Positions 1 to 8,503 of a stretch of DNA of 64,000 bases are shown piece by piece. A model generated the notes under the pieces. It worked only from the letters and a program-made list of their open reading frames with translations. It was not told the DNA's origin and made no database searches. The DNA is from Isachenkonia alkalipeptolytica. GTDB taxonomy: Bacteria > Bacillota > Clostridia > Peptostreptococcales > T1SED10-28. A program made the translations under genes and the position numbers. The stretch's first letter is position 1, and every line of letters starts with the position of its first letter. The stretch is taken from NCBI RefSeq assembly GCF_009910325.1, contig NZ_SUMG01000007.1:62001-126000 (forward strand), written 5' to 3'.

Positions 1-1578
1 GGTGTGCAGCACCTCTTCCTTCTCCCGTTTGGTGATAAAGAAAAAGTCCTTATCCTTTTTATTGAGCAGGGGATACTGTCCCTGGTTGATTTTATGGGCA
101 TTAACCACGATCATGCTCTCCTTGGCCTGGCGAAAGATTTCATTGAGTTTTACCACTTTCACCACGCCGCTGTCGATGATATCCCGAAGCACATTGCCGG
201 GGCCTACCGAGGGGAGCTGATCAATATCTCCCACCAGAACTACCCGGGTGCCTTTTTGCACCGCTTTTAGGAAGCTGTTCATCAACGTGATATCAATCAT
301 CGAGGCCTCATCAATAATCAGCACGTCGGACTCTAGGGGATTGTCTTCATCCCGGTTAAACATCATGCCTAAGTTATCATCTTCGCTGTAGCCGATTTCC
401 AGCAGTCGGTGGATGGTTTTCGCCTCCATCCCCGAGGTCTCGGTCATCCGCTTCGAGGCTCTTCCCGTGGGCGCCCCCAGAGTTACGGTCATCTCCAGTT
501 TTTCAAAGAGTTTAATCAGGGTATTGAGGGTGGTGGTCTTTCCCGTACCGGGGCCTCCGGTGATGACCAGCATCCCGTTTTGAACCCCTTCCTTTACCGC
601 CTCTTTTTGATTGCTGGCTAAATCGAGATCCTCTTCCTCTTCGATGTCGGCGATCTCTTCTTCAAGGTTAATGGTCACCTCTTCCAGCTCCGCTTCCGAG
701 AGTTCAATCACCTTTTTCGCCACGCCGGTCTCTGCATAGTAATAGGCCATGGCGTAGACGATCAGCTCGTCATCCAGACGTTCCAGCTGCAGTTTTCCGT
801 TTAAGGCCAGGGTTTCGATGGCGGCTTCGATCCGCTCCTCCTTCGACCCCAGTAGGCCCTTGGTCTCCCGCACCAGCTGCGCCTTTGGCGCATAAGTATG
901 CCCCTCCATATGGATCCGGTTTAAGATATAATTCGTCCCCGCATGGAGGCGGTACTCCGAATCCCTTGCTATGCCCATAGAGCTTGCAATGCCGTCGGCC
1001 ACTTTAAAGCCGATGCCGTAGATGTCCTCCGCCAGGCGGTAGGGATTCTCCTGAATCATGGGGATCGCCTGCTCCTTATATTTTTTATAGATCTTCACCG
1101 CCAGGTTCGGGGTGACGCCGTATTTCGACAGGAACAGAATAATTTCCCGGAGCTGATTCTGGGCCTTGAAGGACTCAATAATCTGCTGGGCCTTTTTCTT
1201 ACCCACACCGGATACTTCCCGGAGACGCTCCGGCTCTTTTTCAATCACTTCTAAGGACTCGGTTCCGAACTGGTCCACAATCCGCTCCGCCATCTTTCGG
1301 CCGATCCCTTTGATTACGCCGGAGGCCAGGTAATGAAGAATACTATCCTCTGTCGTCGGGGCGGAAGGCCGGTATTCCTTGACTTCCAGTTGTTCTCCGT
1401 AGGTATCGTGAAATTTAATGTCGCCTTTTACCTTGACGTACTCCCCTTCTCTTACCGTGGGCAAATACCCCACCACGGTGATCTCTTCATCGTCGTTGGT
1501 CTCTAAGACCCCCACCGTATATCCGTTGGATTCATTTTGAAAAATTACGTCCCGCAGTCTTCCTTCCAGCTCTAACAC
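1..1578 (-). CDS. recD2: RecD-like DNA helicase RecD2 (YrrC), 3' part outside window
   Basis: ATP-dependent 5'-3' DNA helicase of the RecD2 family, which acts in DNA repair without RecBC. The start is a GTG at 1578 preceded by a GGGGGTGAGG ribosome site. 526 codons are visible and the C-terminus runs off the left edge (family about 740 residues). The N-terminal OB-like segment reads NGYTVGVLE...GYLP...YGEQ. Walker A (ITGGPGTGKT) is near residue 340 and Walker B (LIIDEASM) near residue 425. The reading frame is intact to base 1. Family assignment is firm; cellular role is inferred from family knowledge. Confidence 0.93.
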   Translation of the reverse strand, partial: MLELEGRLRDVIFQNESNGYTVGVLETNDDEEITVVGYLPTVREGEYVKVKGDIKFHDTYGEQLEVKEYRPSAPTTEDSILHYLASGVIKGIGRKMAERIVDQFGTESLEVIEKEPERLREVSGVGKKKAQQIIESFKAQNQLREIILFLSKYGVTPNLAVKIYKKYKEQAIPMIQENPYRLAEDIYGIGFKVADGIASSMGIARDSEYRLHAGTNYILNRIHMEGHTYAPKAQLVRETKGLLGSKEERIEAAIETLALNGKLQLERLDDELIVYAMAYYYAETGVAKKVIELSEAELEEVTINLEEEIADIEEEEDLDLASNQKEAVKEGVQNGMLVITGGPGTGKTTTLNTLIKLFEKLEMTVTLGAPTGRASKRMTETSGMEAKTIHRLLEIGYSEDDNLGMMFNRDEDNPLESDVLIIDEASMIDITLMNSFLKAVQKGTRVVLVGDIDQLPSVGPGNVLRDIIDSGVVKVVKLNEIFRQAKESMIVVNAHKINQGQYPLLNKKDKDFFFITKREKEEVLHT

Positions 1579-1610
1579 AGCCTCACCCCCTGGTTTTTTA
1601 TTATTTCATT

Positions 1611-1639
1611 ATTATATCATGAAAACATTTGTACGTTAA
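1611..1639 (-). promoter_or_regulatory. Sigma-A-like promoter of recD2
   Basis: On the minus strand TTAACG (1634-1639) and TATAAT (1611-1616) are separated by 17 nt, about 30 nt upstream of the recD2 GTG. Confidence 0.55.
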
Positions 1640-1658
1640 GAGAAGATCAAGGATGAAA

Positions 1659-1731
1659 GATGACAGCGGGACGGAGTTTTTGTCATCCCCCAATTATTGG
1701 AGGGTGTCAAAAACTCCGTCCCGCTGTCATC
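1659..1731. repeat. Inverted pair of 29-nt REP-like palindromes
   Basis: Copy one at 1659-1687 reads GATGACA-core-TGTCATC on the plus strand. Copy two at 1703-1731 is the same element inverted, with a degenerate outer arm (GGTGTCA). Together they form an inverted repeat of at least 24 bp around a short AT-rich loop, a BIME-like arrangement. The pair lies immediately 3' of cysK and may also fold in its mRNA. Confidence 0.9.
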
Positions 1732-1740
1732 TCTGTGTTC

Positions 1741-2652
1741 TTAAAACAGATCCATACTGAGGTAGCGCTCCCCGGTGTCGGGGAGCATGGCCAGGACCTT
1801 TTGATCCGGTCCCAGGGTATTCGCCTTCTCCAGGGCCATGTATACGGCTGCGCCGGCGGAGACCCCTGCAAGGATCCCCTCCTGCTGTCCCAGCTGTTTG
1901 GTGGTTTCAATAGCCTCTTCATCGGTGATGTGAAGAATTTCGTCGTAGATATTTCTATCCAGGGTTTCGGGAATGAATCCCGGGCCGGTGCCCACGATTT
2001 TATGGGGGCCCGGTTCCCCTCCGGCGATCACCGGGGAGGCCTTGGCCTCGACGACGTAGATTTTTAAATCCGGATAATGCTTACGAAGCACTTTTCCCGT
2101 ACCGCTGATGGTCCCCCCGGTGCCGGCAGTAGCCACGAAAGCGTCCAAGCCTTCGGGAAAGTCCTCTAGAATTTCCTTCGCCGTGGTGGTTTCATGGATC
2201 TTCGGGTTATCGGGGTTTGCAAATTGATTCGGCATATAACTTCCCGGGATTTCCTCGAGGAGTTCCTTTGCCTTATCGATACTTCCGCTCATCCGCAGTT
2301 CCTCCGGGGTCAGGTGGACCTCGGCGCCGTAGGCCTTTAGGATGCTGATCCGCTCCTTCGTAGCGTTTCCCGGCATGATAATGATCAACCGGTAACCCTT
2401 TGCCGCCGCCACCATAGCCATACCGATCCCCGTATTTCCCGAGGTGGGCTCAATAATGGTCCCCTTCGGTTTTAAGTCTCCCCGCTTTTCCGCCTCCTCG
2501 ATCATATTCAGGGCCGGCCGGTCCTTGATGGACCCCGAAGGGTTAAAGGACTCAACTTTTACATAAACCTTCGCCCCTTTCGGATTCGGCAGGTTTTGCA
2601 GTTGAACCACCGGGGTTTTTCCCACCAGCTCCGTAATGCTTTGATAAATCAT
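1741..2652 (-). CDS. cysK: Cysteine synthase (O-acetylserine sulfhydrylase)
   Basis: PLP enzyme making L-cysteine from O-acetylserine and sulfide in the cytosol. The 303 residues match the family length. The PLP lysine is K43 in NPSGSIKDRPA. The phosphate and substrate loops TSGNTGIG and GTGGTISGTG are present, and the C-terminal segment ends MLPDTGERYLS. ATG is preceded by AGGAGG. It lies 3' of a sulfonate/nitrate-type ABC transporter on the same strand, but a terminator-like hairpin at 2759-2804 separates them. A sulfur-assimilation link is therefore an inference. Confidence 0.96.
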   Translation of the reverse strand: MIYQSITELVGKTPVVQLQNLPNPKGAKVYVKVESFNPSGSIKDRPALNMIEEAEKRGDLKPKGTIIEPTSGNTGIGMAMVAAAKGYRLIIIMPGNATKERISILKAYGAEVHLTPEELRMSGSIDKAKELLEEIPGSYMPNQFANPDNPKIHETTTAKEILEDFPEGLDAFVATAGTGGTISGTGKVLRKHYPDLKIYVVEAKASPVIAGGEPGPHKIVGTGPGFIPETLDRNIYDEILHITDEEAIETTKQLGQQEGILAGVSAGAAVYMALEKANTLGPDQKVLAMLPDTGERYLSMDLF

Positions 2653-2758
2653 AGAATTGCCTCCTTTTTTTCATTATCCGCTCTTGATGCCCAAGTTTTC
2701 TAAGAGCTTATCATTTCCACATTTCCATTTCCTGTTGATTTTAGCTGTATCATTCAAG

Positions 2759-2804
2759 AAAAAGGCCTTAAAGTGCCCTGTTACATTAAGCAGCCTTTAA
2801 GACC
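2759..2804 (-). terminator. Rho-independent terminator after ABC substrate-binding gene
   Basis: Minus-strand stem GGTCTTAAAG / CTTTAAGGCC (10 bp with one G-T pair) is followed by TTTTTC. It lies about 120 nt downstream of the substrate-binding protein stop. Confidence 0.7.
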
Positions 2805-2925
2805 TTCCTCTCCTTGTCGCACTATGCTGTTATTTATACCCGGGAATTTTAGTATTAACGAGATTTACCGAGATTTTAATTCTGCCTTCGCTAAATGTCA
2901 GGGCTGTATGCTAACCGGTTACTGT

Positions 2926-3942
2926 TTACCGCTCCCAGAATATATCCTGAAGATCCCGGTCGCTGTCTACAAAGCCGAGATCCGTTAACAACTCCGCAAA
3001 TTCCGTTACCACCTGCTGATCCAAATCCGGGGTGAAGACCACTCGGTTCAGTGAACTTTTCAGGGTATCAAATTCCAGCTCCTGATCCGTAATTCTTTTG
3101 ATCTCTGATTGAAGGATTTCGATGCTTTCCTCTTCATTTTCATTCACAAAGGCTACACTCTCTTCATGGGCCTTTAGAAAGGCTTCTACAATATCAGGAT
3201 TTTCTTCCACAAAGTCCCGTCGGGCGGCGATCACCGTTGCCGGCACTTCCCCTTCCCAGGGTACCTCGTCAAATTCCACAACGACTTCCCCTACTCCTTG
3301 GGCTTCCATCATGCTGGCCCAGGGTTCAGACACCAAAGCGCCGTCAATTTGCCCTTGCTCCATCATACCGATGTTTGTCGCCGGGCGTTGGGGAAGCCGT
3401 TTGACGGTTCCTCCGTTTTCCTCCACGGCCATTCCCTCTTCATCAAGCATTTTTCGAAGGAGTAAATCGTGGGTGCAACCGGTGGAGGCGGTGGCGATGG
3501 TAAGTCCCGCTAAATCTTCCGGCCCGTTATATTCCAGCCCTTCCCGAAGAACCAGCACATTTCCTGCATTCGTGGAGTTCCCAAGAATGACCACTTCTCC
3601 CCCCTGCAGGTACCGGTTCAGTACCGGTCCGGGGCCCACAAATCCAATATCAATTTGCCCCGTGGACAGGGAGTCCATAAATAAGGATCCGTTGGGAAAG
3701 GTCATTTCCTTTACGTTGTAATCTTCCAGTGCGTCTTGATAAATCCCTTCACTCATACCCACAATACCGCCGGCATGGGATAGATTGGGAAAGTATCCGA
3801 TATTCACTTCTTCCTTCGAGGCGGCTCCGATCTCGCAACCGGCCAACACCCCTAGTAATAAAACTGCTATAATTCCGAGTAAAACTTTGTTTCTTACCGC
3901 TTTCTTTTTAAAGCTTGTGTTCTTGCCGTTTGCTTGAATCAT
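2926..3942 (-). CDS. NitT/TauT-family ABC transporter substrate-binding lipoprotein
   Basis: Extracytoplasmic binding lipoprotein, 338 residues. It has a basic N-terminus, a hydrophobic segment about 20-35 and a lipobox LAGC with C36 as lipidation site, followed by an SsuA/TauA/NMT1-like domain starting VNIGYFPNLSHAGG. Motifs TGQIDIGFVGPGP and ASTGCTHDLLL are typical of the fold. The substrate (sulfonate, nitrate or another small anion or cation) cannot be read from sequence. It is third in the ATPase-permease-binding protein order, separated from the permease by about 240 nt that carry a 21-nt tandem array. Confidence 0.85.
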   Translation of the reverse strand: MIQANGKNTSFKKKAVRNKVLLGIIAVLLLGVLAGCEIGAASKEEVNIGYFPNLSHAGGIVGMSEGIYQDALEDYNVKEMTFPNGSLFMDSLSTGQIDIGFVGPGPVLNRYLQGGEVVILGNSTNAGNVLVLREGLEYNGPEDLAGLTIATASTGCTHDLLLRKMLDEEGMAVEENGGTVKRLPQRPATNIGMMEQGQIDGALVSEPWASMMEAQGVGEVVVEFDEVPWEGEVPATVIAARRDFVEENPDIVEAFLKAHEESVAFVNENEEESIEILQSEIKRITDQELEFDTLKSSLNRVVFTPDLDQQVVTEFAELLTDLGFVDSDRDLQDIFWER

Positions 3943-4000
3943 GTTTTGCCTCCTTATCCTTTGGGATATATATTTTTTGTAGCATTGTTACCTTTATTAA

Positions 4001-4094
4001 TGTGCTTCTTTCGCGTTTCAGTGTGCTTCTTTTGCGTTTTAGTGCGCCTCTTTTGCGTTTTAGTGCGCCTCTTTTGCGTTTTAGTGCGCCTCTT
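4001..4094. repeat. 21-nt tandem array (about 4 copies)
   Basis: Unit TTTTGCGTTTTAGTGCGCC plus TC is repeated about four times, with the left-most copy diverged. It lies inside the ABC operon between the permease stop and the binding-protein start. The unit is not shared with other arrays in the window. Confidence 0.9.
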
Positions 4095-4182
4095 TCGGGG
4101 CTCATACTTATCCGGAGTGAAATCTGGTATTCATAGTGCCGGGGTAGATTTTTTCTAACGCATTGCTACGGATTCTGCTTTC

Positions 4183-4935
4183 CTATAGCAGTCCCCACTG
4201 CTGGTAAATTCGGTTCTCCAAGCGCTTAAAGACAAATCCGTCGGAGATCATTCCCGTTGCGGCGATGATAAACATGACCGCCATGACGGTACTCATATTA
4301 CCCATGTCCCGGCCCCACATCAATACTTGCCCAAGACCTTGTCCCGTACCGATGATCTCCGCCGCCATCAGGGCTCTCCAGCAGAATGCCCAGGCGAGAC
4401 GCATTCCCGTAATCATACTGGGAATGGCCGCCGGCAGGATCACTTTCGTAAAGATTTTCCCTCCCCCGAAGCCAAGGTTTCTTCCGCACTGAATCAGCAC
4501 CGGGTCCACCCCTTTAATGCCGGCGGTGGTACTCATAATCATATTCCAAAGACCGCCGATCACGACCACAAAAATCATGGCCGCCTCTCCCATACTGAAC
4601 CATAAAAGGGCTAAGGGGAGCCAAACGACACTGGGTACTGACTGCAGCGGTAGGATTACAACGCCCAGGGTTTCTTCCAGGGACTTAAACCGTCCCATCA
4701 ATACCCCGATGATCGTTCCAAGAATCACTGCAATCACATATCCGATAAATAATCGTCGAAGGCTGTTCAGAAGCGCCGGCACATAGTTCCCTTCGCTAAA
4801 GCCTCGAATTAAAGTCTCTATCACCTGCACCGGTCCGGGAAACATAAAATCCGGCCAAATGCCGAGTCTAAATACCGTCTCCCATAGTATAATCAGGGCC
4901 GCTAAAAACGCCACTCGCTTCCACAGGGTAGCCAT
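4183..4935 (-). CDS. ABC transporter permease, NitT/TauT (SsuC-like)
   Basis: Inner-membrane permease of about 250 residues with around six hydrophobic segments and the BPD_transp_1 coupling loop near GRNLGFGGGKIFTKVILPAAIPSM (shown here only as the EAA-like region). The start is set at ATG 4935 because AAGGAGG lies about 10 nt upstream. A further in-frame start upstream would lengthen an already large overlap. It overlaps the end of the ATPase gene by 68 nt, implying translational coupling. It is the partner of the neighbouring ATPase and lipoprotein. Confidence 0.87.
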   Translation of the reverse strand: MATLWKRVAFLAALIILWETVFRLGIWPDFMFPGPVQVIETLIRGFSEGNYVPALLNSLRRLFIGYVIAVILGTIIGVLMGRFKSLEETLGVVILPLQSVPSVVWLPLALLWFSMGEAAMIFVVVIGGLWNMIMSTTAGIKGVDPVLIQCGRNLGFGGGKIFTKVILPAAIPSMITGMRLAWAFCWRALMAAEIIGTGQGLGQVLMWGRDMGNMSTVMAVMFIIAATGMISDGFVFKRLENRIYQQWGLL

Positions 4936-5755
4936 CGCCAAATTCCTCCTTCCTTCGTTTTTCAATTTCATCCTTTAGTGATTCCATGATGACTTTTTCC
5001 ATCTCCACGAGATTGGGGTCCGTCACCTTTCTCGGATGAGCGTAGGGAATCGGGATATCTTTGATGATTTTCCCCGGCTGACTCCCCATAACCAGTACCC
5101 GGTCCGAAAGCTTGACCGCTTCCCGAATATTGTGGGTAACGAAGACGATGGTTTTTTTCGTATCCATCCAAATTCGCTGCAATTCTTCATGCAGGACCAT
5201 TTTGGTCTGCTCATCCAATGCGGAGAAGGGCTCGTCCATTAACAGGACTTCCGGATCCATGGCAAGGCTTCTGGCAATGGATACCCGCTGTTTCATCCCT
5301 CCGGATAACTGGTGAGGAAATTTATCTCTGAATCGGTAAAGGTGGACTTTTTTCATCAGTTCCTCTACCCGCTCTTCTTTTTCTTCGTCGCTGAATTTAT
5401 CTTTTTTTGATTTTTTACTCTTCCCATCCCCCAACCGATCTTGGGATTTTTTATCGGCTTTCACATTGGAAAGACCAAAGGCAATATTATCTTTCACATT
5501 GAGCCAGGGAAAAAGAGCTCCGCTTTGAAAGACCAGTATACGGTCCGTCCCGGGAGCTTTTACTTCCCGGTCCTTCATAAGGATCTTGCCGCCGCTCACG
5601 CTTTCCAGTCCCGCAATCATATGAATCAGGGTGGATTTTCCGCAACCGGAGGGACCGAGGATTGAGAGAAACTCCCCTTTATTTACGGTTATATTCAAGC
5701 CTTCCAGGACTTTTTCCTGTCCGAAACTTTTGTGCAGATTTTGAATCTCCAACAT
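4868..5755 (-). CDS. ABC transporter ATP-binding protein, NitT/TauT (SsuB-like)
   Basis: Cytosolic ATPase of 295 residues. Walker A GPSGCGKST is at about residue 35, the Q-loop in LVFQSGALFPWL, signature LSGGMKQRVSIARSL, Walker B VLLMDEPFSALDEQ, and the H-loop VTHNIREAV. A Lys/Asp-rich insert at about 112-130 (KSQDRLGDGKSKKSKKDK) separates the Q-loop and signature and is unusual for SsuB/TauB. The C-terminal extension beyond the core is encoded in the overlap with the permease gene. First gene of the operon. Confidence 0.9.
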   Translation of the reverse strand: MLEIQNLHKSFGQEKVLEGLNITVNKGEFLSILGPSGCGKSTLIHMIAGLESVSGGKILMKDREVKAPGTDRILVFQSGALFPWLNVKDNIAFGLSNVKADKKSQDRLGDGKSKKSKKDKFSDEEKEERVEELMKKVHLYRFRDKFPHQLSGGMKQRVSIARSLAMDPEVLLMDEPFSALDEQTKMVLHEELQRIWMDTKKTIVFVTHNIREAVKLSDRVLVMGSQPGKIIKDIPIPYAHPRKVTDPNLVEMEKVIMESLKDEIEKRRKEEFGDGYPVEASGVFSGPDYTMGDGI

Positions 5756-5910
5756 GTATATTCACCTCATTGAATGAATTCCTTGTTTAATCCCGACTAA
5801 ATTTATAGGTTTAATTAATAAGTAAAACCATTGTAATGCACGAATCCCGATAAGTCAAGTATGAATTATATATTTTAATCCCGTGTTAATTACCCTGGTT
5901 TAGCAACAAA

Positions 5911-6278
5911 AAAAGGACAGCGGACGAAGAAAAAGGACAGCGGGACGGAGCAATTGTCTTCCCCCTATTTCTTCAGGGAAAACCCTTTCTCTGTCTCGCT
6001 GTCCTTGGCTCTTTTTATCTTTACCCATATTCACTATCTTCTATTTTACGATCACAGGTACTTTATACCGCGAGGATTTTGGGAAGACAACGTCTCTCTG
6101 CATCCTCTTCGGTGTTCTTTTGGAGGGGACAGTGAGTTCGTCTCCGTGTCCGCGGGCACTAGCGGACAATTACTCCGTCCCCGTGTCTTTCGCTGTTCTT
6201 TTTGCCGTTAGGCTATGATCCTAATTCCTTTCCGGAAGGGATTAGTAAGCGGCGGACAGTTACTCCGTCCCGCTGTCC
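5911..6278. repeat. Cluster of diverged REP-like copies (GGACAG type)
   Basis: The 504-nt gap between the ABC operon and metK holds several variants of the 29-nt palindrome in which the arms are GGACAG/CTGTCC. A plus-oriented copy is at about 5935-5960, an inverted partner near 5991-6005, diverged copies at about 6127-6152 and 6163-6187, and a compact copy at 6254-6278. The last copy encodes the end of metK. Between them I see no gene. Confidence 0.75.
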
Positions 6279-7462
6279 TCTAAAGCCTTTTTCAGTATTT
6301 CCGCTTTGTCCGTACGTTCCCAGGGAAGGTCCAAATCGTCCCTTCCGAAGTGCCCGTAGGCTGCGGTTTGCTCATAGATTGGTTTTTTCAGGTCCAGGTT
6401 TTCGATGATGGCCCGGGGACGAAGATCAAAGTGCTCGGCGATCAGTTCTTCGATTCGGGATTCCGCAATCTTGCCGGTGCCGAAGGTCTCTACCATAATG
6501 GATACCGGGTTGGCTACACCAATGGCGTAGGCAATTTCGATTTCGCATTTATCCGCAAGGCCGGCGGCGACGATGTTTTTCGCCACGTAGCGGGCGGCGT
6601 AGCTTCCGGAACGGTCCACTTTGGTGGCGTCCTTCCCGGAGAAGGCACCGCCGCCGTGGCGGGAAAAGCCGCCGTAGGTGTCTACGATGATCTTCCGTCC
6701 TGTAAGGCCGGCATCTCCTAGAGGTCCGCCGATAACAAATCGCCCCGTGGGATTGATTAAAAACTTGGTGTTGTCATCTAAGAGTTCCACCGGCACCACT
6801 TTTCGTACAACATCCCGAATCAGGTCCTCGCGAATCTGCTTTAGGGGCACGTCTTCGTGATGCTGGGTGGAAACCACCACGGTATGAATTCTTTTGGGCT
6901 GATCGTCTTCATATTCCACCGTCACCTGGGTCTTTCCGTCGGGACGGAGGTAATTTAGCTTTCCGGTTTTACGAACCTCGGCTAAGCGTTTGGCCAGCTT
7001 ATGGGATAGGGAAATCGGCAGGGGCATCAACTCTTCCGTTTCATTGGATGCGTATCCGAACATGATTCCCTGGTCTCCCGCCCCCATGGATTCATATAAA
7101 TCTTCCTTGGTCAGGTTTTCCCGGTGCTCAAAAGCCTCGTTAACCCCCATGGCAATATCCGGGGATTGTTCGTCAATGGAGGTCAATACGGCGCAGGTTT
7201 CCGCATCAAATCCGTACTTCGCCCGGGTGTAGCCGATCCGTTCGATGGTTTTTCGAGCGATTTTCGGGATATCCACATAGCAGGTGGTGGTGATCTCCCC
7301 CATTAAAAGCACCAATCCCGTAGTCACCGCAACCTCGCAGGCCACCCGGGCCTCGGGGTCTTGCTTTAATATGGCGTCCAGTACCGCATCGGAAATTTGG
7401 TCACAAATTTTATCGGGATGCCCCTCCGTAACAGACTCCGATGTAAATAATCGTTTATACAT
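6260..7462 (-). CDS. metK: S-adenosylmethionine synthetase
   Basis: Makes SAM from methionine and ATP. The 400-residue protein begins with the [19 protein letters not shown] signature. ATP and Mg motifs [12 protein letters not shown] and [16 protein letters not shown] are intact. ATG is preceded by AGGAGG. The transcript carries a SAM-I riboswitch about 250 nt upstream. The last codons, reading E-D-S-G-T-E-stop, come from a REP-like repeat (6254-6278), so the usual C-terminus has been replaced or extended by repeat sequence. Confidence 0.97.
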   Translation of the reverse strand: MYKRLFTSESVTEGHPDKICDQISDAVLDAILKQDPEARVACEVAVTTGLVLLMGEITTTCYVDIPKIARKTIERIGYTRAKYGFDAETCAVLTSIDEQSPDIAMGVNEAFEHRENLTKEDLYESMGAGDQGIMFGYASNETEELMPLPISLSHKLAKRLAEVRKTGKLNYLRPDGKTQVTVEYEDDQPKRIHTVVVSTQHHEDVPLKQIREDLIRDVVRKVVPVELLDDNTKFLINPTGRFVIGGPLGDAGLTGRKIIVDTYGGFSRHGGGAFSGKDATKVDRSGSYAARYVAKNIVAAGLADKCEIEIAYAIGVANPVSIMVETFGTGKIAESRIEELIAEHFDLRPRAIIENLDLKKPIYEQTAAYGHFGRDDLDLPWERTDKAEILKKALEDSGTE

Positions 7463-7683
7463 AGTCTTCCTCCTCCTATGCCGTGCTTCTTAAGCGCAAT
7501 CATTACTACCCTTTATACCGAAACACAGCCTTTTGAATTTTTATATGGATGCTTCAGATACCTTCCAGGGGATTATAGTTCTTTTCTCATATTTTTTTAA
7601 CTTTTTTTCGACAATTTATACTACTTTTGTCTTATTCCCCAAGGAAATATTACCAAAATTCCCTGAGAAAAGTTTCCAAACAT

Positions 7684-7709
7684 GAAAAAAGCCTCTTCTA
7701 AGAAGAGGG
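7684..7709 (-). terminator. Intrinsic terminator of the SAM riboswitch
   Basis: Minus-strand hairpin CCTCTTC-TTA-GAAGAGG is followed by TTTTTT directly 3' of the aptamer. It is the expression platform that would stop metK transcription when SAM is bound. Confidence 0.85.
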
Positions 7710-7715
7710 TCCACT

Positions 7716-7814
7716 CTCCTTATCTCCCAGAAATCATTCTGCAGGAATTAGCACCATACTTCTATGGTTGCCGGGTTTCAAAGGGCCTGTCCCTCCACCG
7801 CTCTGGATAAGGTA
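7716..7814 (-). promoter_or_regulatory. SAM-I (S-box) riboswitch controlling metK
   Basis: Minus strand carries the S-box landmarks in order: CTTATCCAGAG, GGTGGAGGGAC, GGCCC...GAAACCCGGCAACC, GGTGCTAATTCC and closing AGATAAG. A terminator hairpin follows. By family knowledge SAM binding favours the terminator, giving feedback control of SAM synthesis. Confidence 0.95.
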
Positions 7815-7837
7815 ATCTTTTATGAAACTGTTTTACT

Positions 7838-7867
7838 ATTATACCATAAACATTCCGTGGTTTCCAA
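7838..7867 (-). promoter_or_regulatory. metK: Sigma-A-like promoter of the metK transcript
   Basis: Minus-strand TTGGAA (7862-7867), 18-nt spacer, TATAAT (7838-7843), placed just upstream of the S-box aptamer. Confidence 0.7.
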
Positions 7868-7953
7868 CTGATTTTGCATTTTTTCTAAGAATTGTTCTCA
7901 TCCCGCCCCTGAAGTTTTGTCGAAAATTGTCAAATATTGAATGAACAGGAACC

Positions 7954-7982
7954 TTGACCGGAAAGTCTCCCTTGTGTATACT
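7954..7982 (+). promoter_or_regulatory. Sigma-A-like promoter of the Spo0E-like gene
   Basis: TTGACC (7954-7959), 17-nt spacer, TATACT (7977-7982). The predicted transcript would start near 7989, favouring the downstream TTG start of the gene. Confidence 0.65.
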
Positions 7983-8075
7983 TAATACAAGAAATATTGT
8001 TATTAAATGGATAGGTATATTTATCAGGATGATTTCTATCCTTACAAGACGCAGCACCAAAAGGAGGCGCTTCCT

Positions 8076-8279
8076 TTGTTAAAGCATTTAGCAATTCCAA
8101 CGAAAACCGGCATCGCAGAATTATCCACCAAGGATTTGAAGCTGGAAATCCGACGATTAAAAGTTGCCCTGCATCAATACTTAACCGAAAACGGAACAAA
8201 GGAAGAGGTTTATTTCCTTAGCTGCAGAATCGATGAATTGATTGTAGAGTATCAAAAAAGAACCCAACACTTAAATTAG
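8076..8279 (+). CDS. Spo0E-like aspartyl phosphatase family protein
   Basis: Small protein (67 residues) ending in a helix with the Spo0E signature: SCRIDELIVEYQKR, matching the S-x-x-x-D-x-L-I-x-x-Y pattern. Family members dephosphorylate Spo0A and delay sporulation. The start is placed at TTG 8076 because AAGGAGG (8061-8067) sits 8 nt upstream. The in-frame ATG at 8007 has no ribosome site and lies only about 18 nt from the predicted transcription start. A terminator follows at once. The target is inferred from family knowledge only. Confidence 0.7.
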   Translation: MLKHLAIPTKTGIAELSTKDLKLEIRRLKVALHQYLTENGTKEEVYFLSCRIDELIVEYQKRTQHLN

Positions 8280-8298
8280 TGCTTTTATTTGTCAACCT

Positions 8299-8327
8299 AA
8301 CGCTCGGCGGTCCCGGGCGTTTTTTTA
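8299..8327 (+). terminator. Terminator after Spo0E-like gene
   Basis: AACGCTCGG / CCCGGGCGTT stem (one G-T pair) followed by seven T, 20 nt after the stop. Confidence 0.85.
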
Positions 8328-8342
8328 TGCCCTTCTTTTCAT

Positions 8343-8503
8343 CCTGCACCCAGCAACATACACGCCCTCAACCTAGCAGGATACAGGACCTCAGCCCAGT
8401 AGGATATAGACTCTCAGCCTAGCAGCATACAGGCCTTCAACCCAGTAGCATATAGACTCTCCATCCCGCAGGATACAGGACCTCAACCCAGTAACATATA
8501 GGC
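8343..8503. repeat. 23-nt tandem array (7 copies) reaching into a gene end
   Basis: Seven 23-nt units of the type TAGCAGGATACAGGACCTC plus AGCC, with 60-90% identity. The right-most unit contains the last codons and stop (TCA at 8483-8485) of the AEC transporter gene. The array therefore looks like repeated copying of that gene's 3' end. 23 is not a multiple of 3. Confidence 0.9.
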
